Origin: Siphonodentalium dalli
Lineage: Eukaryota > Mollusca > Scaphopoda > Gadilida > Siphonodentaliidae
Assembly (NCBI GenBank): GCA_032622095.1
Contig: CP136067.1
Location: forward strand, 136,961,990-137,025,989
DNA length: 64,000 nucleotides
Direction: 5' to 3'
Of the stretch, positions 23,510-33,623 are shown piece by piece; position 1 is the first letter of the stretch; the number at the start of each line of letters is the position of its first letter. The notes beneath the pieces are model-generated. The model did no database searches, was not told the origin of the DNA, and saw nothing but the letters and a program-made list of their open reading frames with translations. A program made the translations under genes and the position numbers.

Positions 23510-24330
23510 ATTAGATAGATTGTATCAAAATATATAGGAGAGATATGTAAATGATCTACACACCATTACTGGTGTTTGTCAAAGTTTAGTGGGGTATATC
23601 AATACTCATTCACGATCATATCATTGAGGTCCGGAGGGTGTGGGCTATCTCTCGAATACAAGGAGTTCTCAAAATATATAGAAGACTATGGTGATTGACT
23701 TCAACTTAGCACAGTTATATGCCTTTTGAAACGACATTTATTAATATACTGCCAAAGTCTTGTTATAAGTTTATGTAACGAGATGTCCCCTAATTGCAGG
23801 CATTTGTTTGGGTTTTCTCGTATTAAAAACATATTGTGCACTTGTTCCGGTGCTTGAAACTGTTAAGTTAGTATTCAGGCGCTATGTCAACTGGAGGAAT
23901 GTAGCATTCTACTATCATCGCCGAAAATTTCAAGCAAATCGACCGCAGCAATCCATAGAAAACATCGTCTGAACTACGCTCAATTGTAAATATTTACCAC
24001 TCGATTCGGGACGCATATATCGGCGATAAACTAAAGAAAATGATTTCATCATCGAAAGTCACTGCATTTAATTAATATATAAGAATTATGGTATGTGTTG
24101 TCAATTTAGATATAATTTTTGTAAAATTAACTATTTTGAACAAGATTATTCTCCATTTCTATTTTATCACCCTACCGGAGTGTTTCACATTACTTTAACC
24201 GTCGCTATGAGGCTGCCATTTACATGTACCTTACAAGCTACACGTTAGAAGTTACAAGTGCAATCTCTCTAATGTCTAGTATTTGGGACATTTTCCCAAT
24301 CTTCAACATGTCATCAACGCAATTTCGTGT
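23510..24330. other. Unassigned stretch
   Basis: AT-rich sequence with no element ends, RNA genes or coding signal that I can support. Confidence 0.5.
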
Positions 24331-24334
24331 TATT

Positions 24335-24778
24335 TGATTTAAAGATGGATTATCTCTTCCTAAATACGTTTTATATAGTTTACGGGGGATAAACTAATAA
24401 ATATGAGATCGAATACACCTGTCCTGAAACGCTTCTATCAATCAATATTGATTTTATATCGATATTTTCTTATACAAATCGATAATCAATCGGGACAATT
24501 TTCGTTAATATTTTTGGAACAGACCGCCATGAAACTTTCAGGCGATCTCTTATAGAGATAGTGCTCTTCCGCTTGCTACGCTCCGAACGATTCCTTGAGT
24601 AAAATGTCCTAAATTGATTGTATATATTATACAAGAAAATTCGAAATAAAATAAATAGTAATTGGTGTAAGCGTTTCTGGACAGGGGTCTTCGATTCATA
24701 TTTATTATTGTATACCCAGGTCAGCCCAGGTAGCTATATAAAACTTGTTATAGGATGAGATAGACCATAGTTTAAAAA
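24335..24778. repeat. Inverted repeat with about 110-bp arms
   Basis: The segment around 24335-24445 is matched in inverse orientation by 24662-24778. Shared words include CTATATAAAAC, CATATTTATTA, GTTTCTGGACAGG and AAGCGTTTC and their complements. The arms are diverged, so this is an old foldback. The loop is about 215 bp and non-coding. Confidence 0.55.
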
Positions 24779-24896
24779 TGGATTATCTCTTTAAATAACA
24801 AATAGTTGCGTGGTGGGCCTATATAGACTTGAATGATTATTCGGGCCTGTGCCATTTAAAATTAATTCGGGGGGGGGGGGGGGGGTCATGAATTTT

Positions 24897-25090
24897 TTAA
24901 TTTGCGCTTAAGCCTTAAGGAAGTTAAACGCAAATCATTTGCGCTTTAGAGTAAATATGTTCTATTTGCACTGAAGCGAAAATGATTTGCGCTAAAGCAT
25001 AACTGATTTGCATTTAAGCGCAAATGATTTGTTCTTAAGTGCAAATGGTTTGTACTTGAGCATAAATATTTGAACTTGAGTACAACTGAC
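24897..25090. repeat. Degenerate short tandem array of ATTTGCGCTTAAGC words
   Basis: About ten degenerate copies of a self-complementary word resembling AAGCGCAAATGATTTGCGCT occur in about 190 bp. Because the word is partly palindromic, it reads similarly on both strands. No gene is adjacent. Confidence 0.6.
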
Positions 25091-25207
25091 AGATTAACAA
25101 TTAAGTCCCAAAATTAATCATTTAAATTTAATGGCATGAACAGTGATTTTCAGTGAAGACACCACCTTCTAAAATTCATTTGGATAGGGTCTGTTGTGAC
25201 GGTCAGG

Positions 25208-25559
25208 CAGGGACGTGGCTGGAGGGTCTCCACCTTGGGAAATTCCATTCCATTGCACACCCCCCCCCCTGCACCTCAGTGCCCATGCCTAATATCCTAT
25301 ATATTCATAAACCATGGTTCGTTCTATATTGCAAATGTTGTCCAAAAACAATTAATTCCCCCAATAAATTGTCTTGAAAATCAAACTACAAGAACATTTT
25401 CAACCTATTGTTGGTGTGAAATTTCCAACCACAGGGCTCCTGTGTTCGGACTGTTCCAATTAATAACGTAATGTTGTGGCAACTGTTGAAATTTTTGACC
25501 AAAGTTGGGGTGAGACACCCCCCCCCCCCCCCAACCCCCACCCTGTCGCCACGTCTCTC
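25208..25559. repeat. CAGGGACGTGGC family, short copy
   Basis: The copy begins CAGGGACGTGGCTGGAG and ends CCCTGTCGCCACGTCTCT, giving imperfect inverted ends sharing GACGTGGC. The interior words AATTAATTCCCCCAATAA and GGTGTGAAATTTCCAAC match the 20-kb copy. It is about 350 bp, non-coding and shorter than the 19.9-kb copy because the tandem internal blocks are missing. Confidence 0.55.
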
Positions 25560-26093
25560 CAGTCAGGTATATTAAATTGAAAGGGTAACTTTTGGCAATC
25601 AATGCATCATTTACGAATTTCGAATTCCATATGATATTGATAATTGATACTTTCCATTTGTTTTTTGCCATTTTGAATTTCGAAATTTCGAACTATTAAA
25701 TTCAGGCTATCGTTTCCCCAAATTTTATTTTGTTGACACATTCATACAACTGAATTAATTTAATGTTTATTTATAATCAATATGTTAATTGTTATCGCGA
25801 TACCGTCCGATCACGAATTCACAACATATTGGGTTGTTTATAGTTTCTCCATAGCAACCTCAGTCGTCTTTTCCCGGTTTCGAGCATGGGTCGAATTGTC
25901 GGTCCGAAGTTTTCGGACGGATACTACTGTATGGCCAAATACGTTGACCCACCACTTCAATCTTAGATATTCCTACGTGCCAATATTGACGTCAGCTGAA
26001 TTCCTATATAGTATCGTCCATGGCTCATCCAGCTCCGCTCACTGTTCCGTTCCTCGCCATGACGCAGTACAGGAAGGAGTAGATGCGGTAGCG

Positions 26094-26338
26094 GGGTAAT
26101 GTCGCAAGAGCTATACTCGTCCTTGACCTCAATAAATGGTGTACTCGTAGGGCGCGCATCTATAATCTCAAATCGACTCCATTCCACCCGCATGTGCAAT
26201 TTGACTTATATATCAAGATGTTCCACCCACTTTGGTGTTCTAGAAACCACCCGAAAAAGACCCGTTAATTCGTTGAATATAACGTGATTGCAATTTCTGA
26301 GGTGAAGGTCGAGTATAGCTCTTGCGATATTGCCCCTT
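26094..26338. repeat. Inverted repeat with 40-bp arms
   Basis: TCGCAAGAGCTATACTCG at about 26102 is matched by its complement at about 26313, and the flanking GGGGTAAT..TTGACCTCA is matched by TGAGG..ATTGCCCC. The loop is about 165 bp. No ORF or known element end is evident. Confidence 0.65.
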
Positions 26339-26344
26339 TACCAG

Positions 26345-27228
26345 TAGATGCATCCGGCGTCCAGTCTGCTGACGTCCGTTGCTAGCTGGTTGCCATATAA
26401 ACAAACCAGCGGCGTCGCTTTTGTCGAAATTTGACAGTCAGTACATTCGTTCTGTAAACATGTATTTTCAGAACTCACAAAACAACACACCGTTATATCC
26501 CATAAATATCATTGTATCGATATCATTTGACCAAATTTCTTGACATGAAACCGTGACAGATACGGCTCGAAATACACATCTCAATGAGTAAACAATTTTC
26601 CATTGTTTCAAATTCAATTCAACTTCAAGTTCGCGGTAAAATCAAAACCGCAATTTGTGAGTGATAATCATTTGAAAAAGACTTCAGTTACATGCAAAAA
26701 CTAATTGTTGTGTATATTTATTTCCATTCGATGTGGCAATTTTGCATCTTTATCACAATTTTTAACGATAAGAGCGATGCTCAGCCCATTAAATTCACAA
26801 ACAGTCGTGAATTGGCTGAGTGTTTTCTATGGCTGCACATTTCGTTGCTAATTACAATGCATGTGTGTGTCGAAATAACGTTTTAAGTTCGAAGAGAATT
26901 AGAATGGGGATAACAATGTGGTGTTTTATGATTTAGGAAGGGTACAGGGCGAATATACTTTAGTGGGGTAGATTAGTAAAAGAATTGATCACTTCGTGAC
27001 TAAAGCTGGAAATTTGGCACATATGTACATATTCACATACTAATTGATATTAGATTTGGAGTCAGACTGAAATTTAACCTTAACCCCTTTCTAAAGGGGT
27101 TTTCCGAATGTAAAGAGCGTTTCGTGATTATATAATTTATTAAATGTCACAATAAATCGTACCATGGAATCTGCGATTTAAATTAGGCATATACAGTAAG
27201 TAAGACTCTGCCAGATATAATGGCATAT
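26345..27228. other. Unassigned stretch
   Basis: No recognisable gene, RNA or element boundary. A 64-codon hydrophobic frame near 26692-26886 is within chance expectation. Confidence 0.4.
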
Positions 27229-27229
27229 T

Positions 27230-27470
27230 TTAGGGCGAAATTGGAACTCCCCGTCCGTAAGTGCAAAATTTGACGTTTTTTCACTAATATCTTCTAGATC
27301 AATTTCTTTTGTATTGAACTGGTTCAGAAATGTGGCTTTATTTTGCATTGTTCATGTTAACTGATAACTGGAGCAATGAAATATGCCATTCGTTGTATCC
27401 CAGCCCCTTCCTATCCCGCAATAATTCGATTTTACAGAACGCGATATGAAATTTCACCAAAAAATAACTG
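27230..27470 (+). repeat. Diverged copy of the 8-kb interspersed repeat
   Basis: It shares GGAACTCC, CACTAATATCTTCTA, GAACTGGTTCAGAAAT, GTTAACTGATAACTGGAGCA and ATGAAATATGCCATT with 8009-8430, in the same order and strand. It is older than that pair by eye. Confidence 0.6.
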
Positions 27471-27508
27471 GGGCAGACCATTAGTTATGAATATTTCAAC
27501 CAGCATGA

Positions 27509-27835
27509 GGGTCCGCGCTGGACCAAATTTACTTTTGCCAAATAAAAATATTTTTTGCCAAATTCTTTTAGAATTTGCCAAATACTATCCCGGATAGTCT
27601 AATTTTCTGCAACATTGAGTCTTATTTTGTGGTTTATCATACAACAATAAACCAATCACCGAACAATAAAATTGTAGAAGGGTTGCTTCATCAGAAGGGC
27701 ACATCACAAGCGGATTAGCTATGTAAACACCCCCACCACACTAAATACTGGTAATCCCTCACCCATCAATACTAATGCTATCAGATTAATAAAGGTGTTA
27801 ACTTTTCCTAGGCCTTATAAAACACCACTAATATA
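27509..27835. mobile_element. MITE with GGGTYCGCGCTG ends, degraded copy
   Basis: The left end GGGTCCGCGCTGGACCAAAT is followed by TTTTGCCAAAT words, GAAGGGTTGCTTCATCAGA and GGCACATCACAAG. The same order occurs at 38205-38737, where a retrotransposon is visibly interrupted. The right terminus is missing or replaced by the next element. It is non-coding. Confidence 0.6.
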
Positions 27836-27845
27836 CATATGTTCA

Positions 27846-27915
27846 GGGGTTAAGGGGAGGACCAATCGGTCCTTCCGAAAATCCCGGGGATAGCTAACCC
27901 AAACAACCCACTATA
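27846..27915 (+). ncRNA. Conserved stem-loop, copy 1
   Basis: The stem GGGAGGACC / GGTCCTTCC (27855-27863 with 27868-27876, one G-T pair) closes a 4-nt loop AATC. It is preceded by GGGGTTAAG and followed by GAAAATCCCGGGGATAGC. Stem bases differ from the copies at 19.7 and 29.8 kb, but pairing is retained. It lies just before the ORF copy at 27989-28619, so it could be the 3' end of a truncated upstream unit or the 5' end of this one. Confidence 0.6.
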
Positions 27916-27988
27916 TGTTCATTCTCCACATCACACAATTCACACACACAGTCGGACCTCCAGAGAGCTTGGATCGCCACCTCTCAGG

Positions 27989-28213
27989 ATGACTACACCA
28001 CCGCTTATTCCAATTAGTGTTACTACAATGCTGGACTCCATGCATGTCACGCCTTGTCTGAGCGGGTCACTCCACGCTCACAAAGGCGGATACCAGTTGA
28101 TTCTGGATTTCCTATCCGGCCCGGCACAGCCCTTTTCAGGGCTCCCTACCGGGAGTGGACCGGATAATACCAGATCAACACGGAAACTTCGACAAAAGAT
28201 AAAGAAGAAGTAG
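27989..28213 (+). pseudogene. Unrecognised element protein, N-terminal part, copy A
   Basis: This 74-codon frame contains LIPISV and the block CLSGSLHAHKGGYQLILDF. It aligns with LIPTEL and CVSWSLHANRGRLEVVLDI in copy B (28863-29099) at the same relative position. It ends in a Lys-rich tail and a stop, and the homologous continuation lies in another frame from 28203, so copy A carries a frameshift. I do not recognise the protein. Two diverged copies sharing a reading frame indicate a real coding ancestor, possibly an ORF1-like protein of a transposon. Confidence 0.45.
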
Positions 28214-28619
28214 AAGAAATCACCATCAAGACAAAAAAAGAGATGCCGAGAGACTAGCCGCATGGAAAGAGAAGAAGACGGCGGACATTACACCAGCCAG
28301 CTCCTCCCATGCAGTCGAAATCCCGGCCCAGTCTGTCCAGGAGATGGAATCACCACCACCATCGCCTCCACGGCCAGACATGGACTTCATACCGAAGACT
28401 CCGGAATACATTGAGCCGGAGCCTTCAACTGCCAATCCTACAACACCGGCCACCGAACAAACAACAGATGCCACCAGACTATGGATTGAAAACGAAAGAA
28501 AAGAAACTGCTAAATTAGTCGCCAGCGCAATAAGAGTAATGGCAGCCTTTGATAAAATATATCCACCGAAAAGTAAAAACAAGAAAAGAAAAAAGCTAAA
28601 AGCAACCAGCAAAAGCTAA
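28203..28619 (+). CDS. Unrecognised proline-rich element protein, copy A
   Basis: The frame is open for 138 codons after the TAA at 28200, with an ATG at 28344. Order of features: basic KKRDAERLAAWKEKK, a Ser/Pro stretch, MESPPPSPP, the block FIPKTPEYIEPEPS, a helical-looking segment (WIENERKETAKLVASAIR), then a Lys-rich tail KSKNKKRKK. Copy B has RDADRKARWKQ, METPPAPQ, VPKTPMYYGPESS and a KKKKNKKR tail in the same order. That supports a common coding ancestor. No enzyme motif is visible. The basic tail suggests nucleic-acid binding or nuclear localisation, as inference only. It is followed by a (CAA)n tract near 28770. Confidence 0.5.
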   Translation, partial: RRSRRNHHQDKKRDAERLAAWKEKKTADITPASSSHAVEIPAQSVQEMESPPPSPPRPDMDFIPKTPEYIEPEPSTANPTTPATEQTTDATRLWIENERKETAKLVASAIRVMAAFDKIYPPKSKNKKRKKLKATSKS

Positions 28620-28862
28620 ACATCCCAACCTCACTTTGCCTCCGGTCAGCCTCCGCATCTGAACAACATCAACAGCCTCAACAATCGATTTTCATCGAAC
28701 ATATCAAGAAAGGGTGAAGGGAATTGCACAATGCGTTCCGACGATCCTACCCGGCCTGCGGCCGGAAACTACACAACAACAACAACAACATGTTCATTCT
28801 CGATCCGGCAGCTCGCTGGGACGGTCGCAAAAGTGCTTGACGCACGAAGCTAGTGAGTTGCC

Positions 28863-29513
28863 GTGACTTTTTTGTCGAAGGCTCGGTGGACAATGGATTC
28901 TACTCTAATCCCCACCGAGCTTTTGCATGCGCGGAGCTGTTTCCAGTCGACTCGCTGTGTTAGCTGGTCTCTCCATGCTAACAGGGGTCGACTGGAAGTT
29001 GTTTTGGACATCCAGGTCACTCCGGTAGAACGCTCTACCGGCCGTGGTCTGGGAGGACCGTCCGGACTCCACCGGACTGGGGCTGACCAGACCAACTGAA
29101 GGACTTCATCAAGGACAAAGAAGAAGAAACCCAAGACGCCGTCGAGGAGGGAAAGGGACGCCGATAGGAAGGCCAGGTGGAAACAGGGAGCTGAGAGACG
29201 CCCATCTCCCCCCCCCCCCCACTTGGCCTCGGGTCGACACCAGCAACCCACCGTCGTCGCCACAGAGATCACCACCATCAGCGGAAACAGGGACACAGGA
29301 CCTACCCCGGAGGTCCCTGCCGCCGAGGACAGAGGAGACAGGGGCGCTGATGACATCCCAGACGCCCCTGCCGCTGACTTCACGGTACAGATGGAGACAC
29401 CACCAGCTCCACAGACGGAGGGGGACACCCACACCGTCCCGAAGACGCCGATGTACTACGGCCCGGAATCTTCACCCCCAGTGAGAGAATACCACCAGAC
29501 GTCGATCAGCTGA
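28863..29513 (+). pseudogene. Unrecognised proline-rich element protein, copy B
   Basis: A single frame runs from 28863 to 29513, interrupted by one TGA at 29097-29099. It holds LHANRGRLEVVLDI before the stop. After it come RRERDADRKARWKQ, a poly-Pro run at the C homopolymer (29208-29220), METPPAPQ and VPKTPMYYGPESS. The homologue of copy A's C-terminal part then continues in other frames to about 29703 (DQLIQELKERVLAE..., then APPPAKRYKKKKNKKR). There is therefore at least one stop and two frameshifts. The region is GC-rich compared with its surroundings. A 194-codon minus-strand frame overlaps it but lacks any conserved partner in copy A, so the plus frame is preferred. Confidence 0.5.
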
Positions 29514-29758
29514 TTCAAGAGCTTAAGGAAAGGGTCCTGGCGGAATCTAACAAAGGCAGAACCTACAAGTTCAACAAAGCGGAGCAACAATTAGCCCATT
29601 ACAGAATTATCTATACAGAAGCCGAATATATACAGAGTCGGATGCCTCTTCGTCAGCACCACCACCGGCGAAGAGGTACAAGAAAAAAAAGAACAAGAAA
29701 CGATGAAGAACAATGTTTTGTTTTTTCCCCCTTGATTTTGATTAAAAGCTAAAAATGA

Positions 29759-29830
29759 GGGGTTAAGGAAAGGGTCACTCGACCCTTTCGAAGATCCCGG
29801 GGTTAGCCAAACAACTCTCCTAAAACTCTC
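29759..29830 (+). ncRNA. Conserved stem-loop, copy 2
   Basis: A perfect 9-bp stem GAAAGGGTC / GACCCTTTC (29768-29776 with 29781-29789) closes a 4-nt loop ACTC. It is preceded by GGGGTTAAG and followed by GAAGATCCCGGGGTTAGCC and a CAAACAACTC tail shared with copy 1. It sits about 55 bp after the end of ORF copy B, which fits a 3'-terminal structure of that element. Confidence 0.65.
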
Positions 29831-30007
29831 CTATATATATTATGTCAGCTCTTGCAATTAGCCAATCAGCGTCCATATATAGTGACGGTATGTGAACCCA
29901 TATTAGGTCGGTAATATGATCATGTACGTACACGTAATTTGCGCCAGCTTGTTACTGTTCATGGGATTATCGGATGAATTGTTATCTTTATAGAAGGATA
30001 TACCTTA

Positions 30008-30785
30008 GGGTGGATACACACATGCATGTAATCTCTGTAATTATCGTGTATTTGGCGTTTTACATGGATCATACAGACGATGTAATATGTGTCCACTGAC
30101 AACCCAATCATTTCCTACGTGTTGAACGCACTGAGTTCTTGTTCCAATTAAGTCGGAATGTAGATAAGCCGTTAACTTGGACCGAGTCGCCAGGCCACTT
30201 AAAATAATTGTTCGTGGGATAACCCATATGGTAGACTTTCTATTTAAATAATTACCAGTCCTCTCTTATTTATAGCAGTGTTGGATCAGGATTTCCCCGA
30301 CGCATGCAGGGGCTATATATGACCCCGAAAGGTATACCAGGCGGGGGTGGCTAACTCTGAGCTATTTAAGTAAACATATAATATTGTACCTTCTTGCCCA
30401 TATTATTCCGACCGATACATTCAACTAAGTCCCTTGGCGATTTGAACCTTTCGAGACCCCACCCAAACAAGCATCATGGTTGAAAATGTTCTACATCAAG
30501 CCTGTATATGCCAGACGTATGGCTTCTGGTGGTCGTGCATTAATAAAATTCCAGATATCACACAGACTTGACTAATTTCCGCATCCTTGAGAGAAGACAT
30601 GTTTTGGACTGGCCTTAAGTGTACTGATAGAAGACAATTTGACTTCGCTTAGCACTGCTCACTTGTCTGGCCTGTTAACAATGAACAGCTCGCGCGCAGG
30701 TGATTAATATTGTCAATTATTGGTGTGGCCATGAAAAATACATGTATTTTACATACAGAAATTACATGCATGTGTGTATCCACAC
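30008..30785. mobile_element. TA-target MITE with 32-bp inverted ends
   Basis: This 778-bp element is flanked by TA at 30006-30007 and 30786-30787. The left end begins GGGTGGATACACACATGC and the right-end complement begins GTGTGGATACACACATGC. The ends match at about 30 of 32 positions. TA duplication fits Tc1/mariner-type mobilisation. No transposase ORF is present. The truncated relative at 17831 also starts right after TA. Confidence 0.75.
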
Positions 30786-31110
30786 TAATTATAATGGGAC
30801 ACAAGAAAATGATATATACAATGTATGTAAATAATCACATATAACGTAAATGTGGATATTTAGCCTGCCATGTAATTCGAGTCTCAGCTGTCTGGCCATC
30901 GACGCAGTCCTGTCTGGAATTTTGCGCGCCGGTGTAGGTAGTGACGTCATGACGTACGTCTTGGTGTCATGACGCCTTTACTGGTTTCCCAAGAAGCAAT
31001 CGTAAAATGACTCTGCTATCTTTCAATCGGAACTTAAAGTTTCCGTTTGTCGGCCTTGAACTTTGAGAATATTTCATAATTTTTTTTAGGCGGAAATACC
31101 GTTAGAAAAT

Positions 31111-32070
31111 AATATGTAAACGGCCAGCAAGGTCGCTAGACTCTTCTTTCGGGGTTAATATTTTTAATAATTTTATGAAATATGTAAACAAAACTTTTTT
31201 TATGCAATTTAACTTTATTGTTAACCAGAGCTTTTGTTCAATCTACATTCACTTTTTGAAAATATATTTGGCTTTAGGAGCATGATGTTCCTACATATGA
31301 TGAAGTATAGCTAACAGTTGCTAGATAAAAGTTTTTTATTTTTGCCCTGGAGCATTTTACCCAATTACACATTTCGAGGTGGCATTAATCAATACAAAAT
31401 GGCGACCGTTGCCAACAATAGAATTTTGGACTCCGCTGACCCTGGCTGACCCTTCAGTTATGAATAAATTATCCTATTTTAGGTGATTTCAATTTATTTT
31501 TAGATTGGGCCGAAAAAGTCGATTAGTATATATCTCATATTCGCATACGTATACCCTGGTCGCTTCGTCGGTGACCTAATATGAAATCAATAATATGTAA
31601 ACGGCCAGCAAGGTCGCTAGACTCCTATTTCGAGGTTAATATTTTTAATAATTTTATGAAATATGTAAACAAAACTTTTCATGCAATTTAACTTTATTGT
31701 TAACCAGAGCTTTTGTTCAATTTACATTCACTTTTTGAAAATATATTTGGCTTTAGGAGCATGATGTTCCTACATATGATGAAGTATAGCTAACAGTTGC
31801 TGGATAAAAGTTTTTTATTTTTGCCCTGGAGCATTTTGCCCAATTACACATTTCGAGGTGGCATTAATCAATACAAAATGGCGACCGTTGCCAACAATAG
31901 AATTTTGGACTCCGCTGACCCTGGCTGACCCTTCAGTTATGAATAAATTATCCTATTTTAGGTGATTTCAATTTATTTTTAGATTGGGCCGAAAAAGTCG
32001 ATTAGTATATATCTCATATTCGCATACGTATACCCTGGTCGCTTCGTCGGTGACCTAATATGAAATCAAT
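31111..32070. repeat. 481-bp direct tandem duplication
   Basis: Unit 1 (31111-31591) and unit 2 (31592-32070) are almost identical. They start AATATGTAAACGGCCAGC and end GACCTAATATGAAATCAA, with only a few differences (TTCTTTCGGGG against CCTATTTCGAGG, and one T-run length). The unit contains TACAAAATGGCGACCGTTGC. It has no ORF. The duplication is recent, or could be an assembly artefact of two haplotypes. Confidence 0.9.
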
Positions 32071-32460
32071 ATTAGGTGCTTATCCGCCATCTTGTTTTTT
32101 CAGAAACTCAGTCGCCTCGGGAATATTTTTGGTGTATTTTGGCGCCAAGAAAGGGGATATCTGTCGGAAGTCATTTTCTGTGAATTTAAAGACATAGTAC
32201 CATGTACCAAAACCTGCATGCGGTATATTTGAGGAATTCTAAAGACTCATAAATTAACTATCAAACTCAACAAGTTGTCTTACTTCTGGTAATTGGCCAT
32301 TGACTCAATGCTTTGACGTTCAACGTCTATGGCGTGTCCCTGTGACGTTACATAAGTTAATGACCATAGACGACACATTTATCTTACCAAATTACAATAA
32401 ATTACAGCAACGATTAATTAAATGGATATGCTGGATTTTGTCCACTGACATAATAAATAC

Positions 32461-32601
32461 GTTACGGGACGCTTAGTGGTCGGATATGGTACCATGTGAG
32501 GCTCAGCGAGATCAATATTAGGCTCGGCGTACGGCCTCGCCTAATAATGATCTCACTTCGCCTCACATGACACCATATCCGACCACTAAGCGTCCCGTAA
32601 C
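32461..32601. repeat. 141-bp near-perfect palindrome
   Basis: Arms of about 70 bp (GTTACGGGACGCTTAGTGGT... and its complement) meet at about 32531 with almost no loop. The arms differ by only a few bases. The sequence would form a cruciform or a long hairpin RNA. It is a small foldback element with no visible target duplication. Confidence 0.9.
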
Positions 32602-33023
32602 TTATAATATATGCGTCCGTTGTGGCAGAGATGCATATGCATCACATATACAACCATGACAACAAGGGCACTCCATATATACCCATGCACATGCCGCCAA
32701 TGACCATTCAGATAAGGCAACCGTTCTTCGACGTTAACCAATATTATCCCTATATACACTTTTCACTAGCGGCATGGTTAACGTTTAAGGAAACTTGGAC
32801 TATAAGTATGTACATTTGTATTATATACTTTTGTCGATAATATCTCACGAATGTTCAAACAGACCGTATACGTTGCCTAATACAATGTCAGTTAGATTTA
32901 TATCTTGTATCTACATGTATATATAATATCCCTCTCTGAGACAGATCATCCAGTTCCCTATGAAGTGACCCCGTCCAACGATCTCGACGGACTTCGCCGA
33001 TGTGAACCGAACAATCGTGAATA

Positions 33024-33557
33024 TTAACCGATGTAGCGCAGGAATGGCCACTTAGGTCTAATCATGGACTCGTTATTTCTGTATCGCCTGTGTCGCGAAC
33101 GACCAGACATTATGCCTGGTGAATACGTGCGAACAGGCCTCGGCCTCGGTCTCTGTTTAGGTGAAGGTCGCCGGAACGAGAACAAACAGGCACTGATTGC
33201 AAAACCAACTCTGTTCAGAAATGGGCATGTGAACAATCTCCGATATCGATCGAAAGCCCGCTTGTTCAAAACGACCTTCGTGGCCTCTGCATCGACATCA
33301 CGTGTATCCTTGTGGTCATCCGAAAAGTACTTTGATATTGGAGTTGGAAGAGATCGAATGAAGGATTCAGAGTCCATTTTAGGACTTTCGTACCGGAAAT
33401 GTCCGAGTGCAGGAAACGGCGATGACTTCGTTCCTTTCCGTGAAAGGTCAACTTCCCTCGAGTCGTCAATGACAAAGCTGGTTATATCGGTGGCAGTATA
33501 AAGTATAATTAACGATAACAGCGTCGCTCTCTGTCTTAAAATAGCCGACACAGGCAT
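33024..33557 (-). CDS. Predicted secreted peptide precursor (177 aa), exon
   Basis: ATG lies immediately after a strong 3' splice acceptor (TTTTCCATTGTCGTTTCAG), so this looks like an internal or terminal coding exon with a 5' UTR exon upstream. The first residues MPVSAILRQR plus a hydrophobic run (residues 11-27) form a typical signal peptide. The 177-residue product has only two Cys (111 and 124, CX12C), in a segment bounded by KR (99-100), RR (106-107) and RR (129-130). Cleavage would release a 21- or 28-residue disulfide-ringed peptide (LFTC...ACLFSF). An Arg/Pro-rich tail follows. The spacing does not match somatostatin, MCH, allatostatin C, elevenin or CCAP as I know them. I do not recognise the family. 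Local GC is above its surroundings. The antisense 145-codon frame is probably a shadow. Confidence 0.5.
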   Translation of the reverse strand: MPVSAILRQRATLLSLIILYTATDITSFVIDDSREVDLSRKGTKSSPFPALGHFRYESPKMDSESFIRSLPTPISKYFSDDHKDTRDVDAEATKVVLNKRAFDRYRRLFTCPFLNRVGFAISACLFSFRRPSPKQRPRPRPVRTYSPGIMSGRSRHRRYRNNESMIRPKWPFLRYIG

Positions 33558-33623
33558 CTGAAACGACAATGGAAAATGATCAGAAGTCGAGATATACGCC
33601 TTTACTATCGATTTCATCAGCAT
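33558..33623 (-). other. Intron end upstream of the peptide exon
   Basis: On the minus strand this is branch-point-like TTCTGAT followed by a pyrimidine-rich stretch and CAG directly before ATG. The reading frame continues upstream for 22 codons, but the acceptor makes those codons more likely intronic. The start at 33557 is therefore preferred over 33623. Confidence 0.45.

Noticed and set aside
28226..28612. Minus-strand 128-codon hydrophobic frame
   Set aside because: Antisense to copy A, and no matching frame exists opposite copy B at the same position.
28850..29434. Minus-strand 194-codon frame
   Set aside because: Antisense to copy B. The homology between copies A and B lies in plus-strand frames, and GC-rich DNA lengthens open frames by chance.
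33064..33501. Plus-strand 145-codon frame
   Set aside because: Antisense to the peptide-precursor exon, with no signal peptide or splice context; most likely a shadow of the GC-richer exon.
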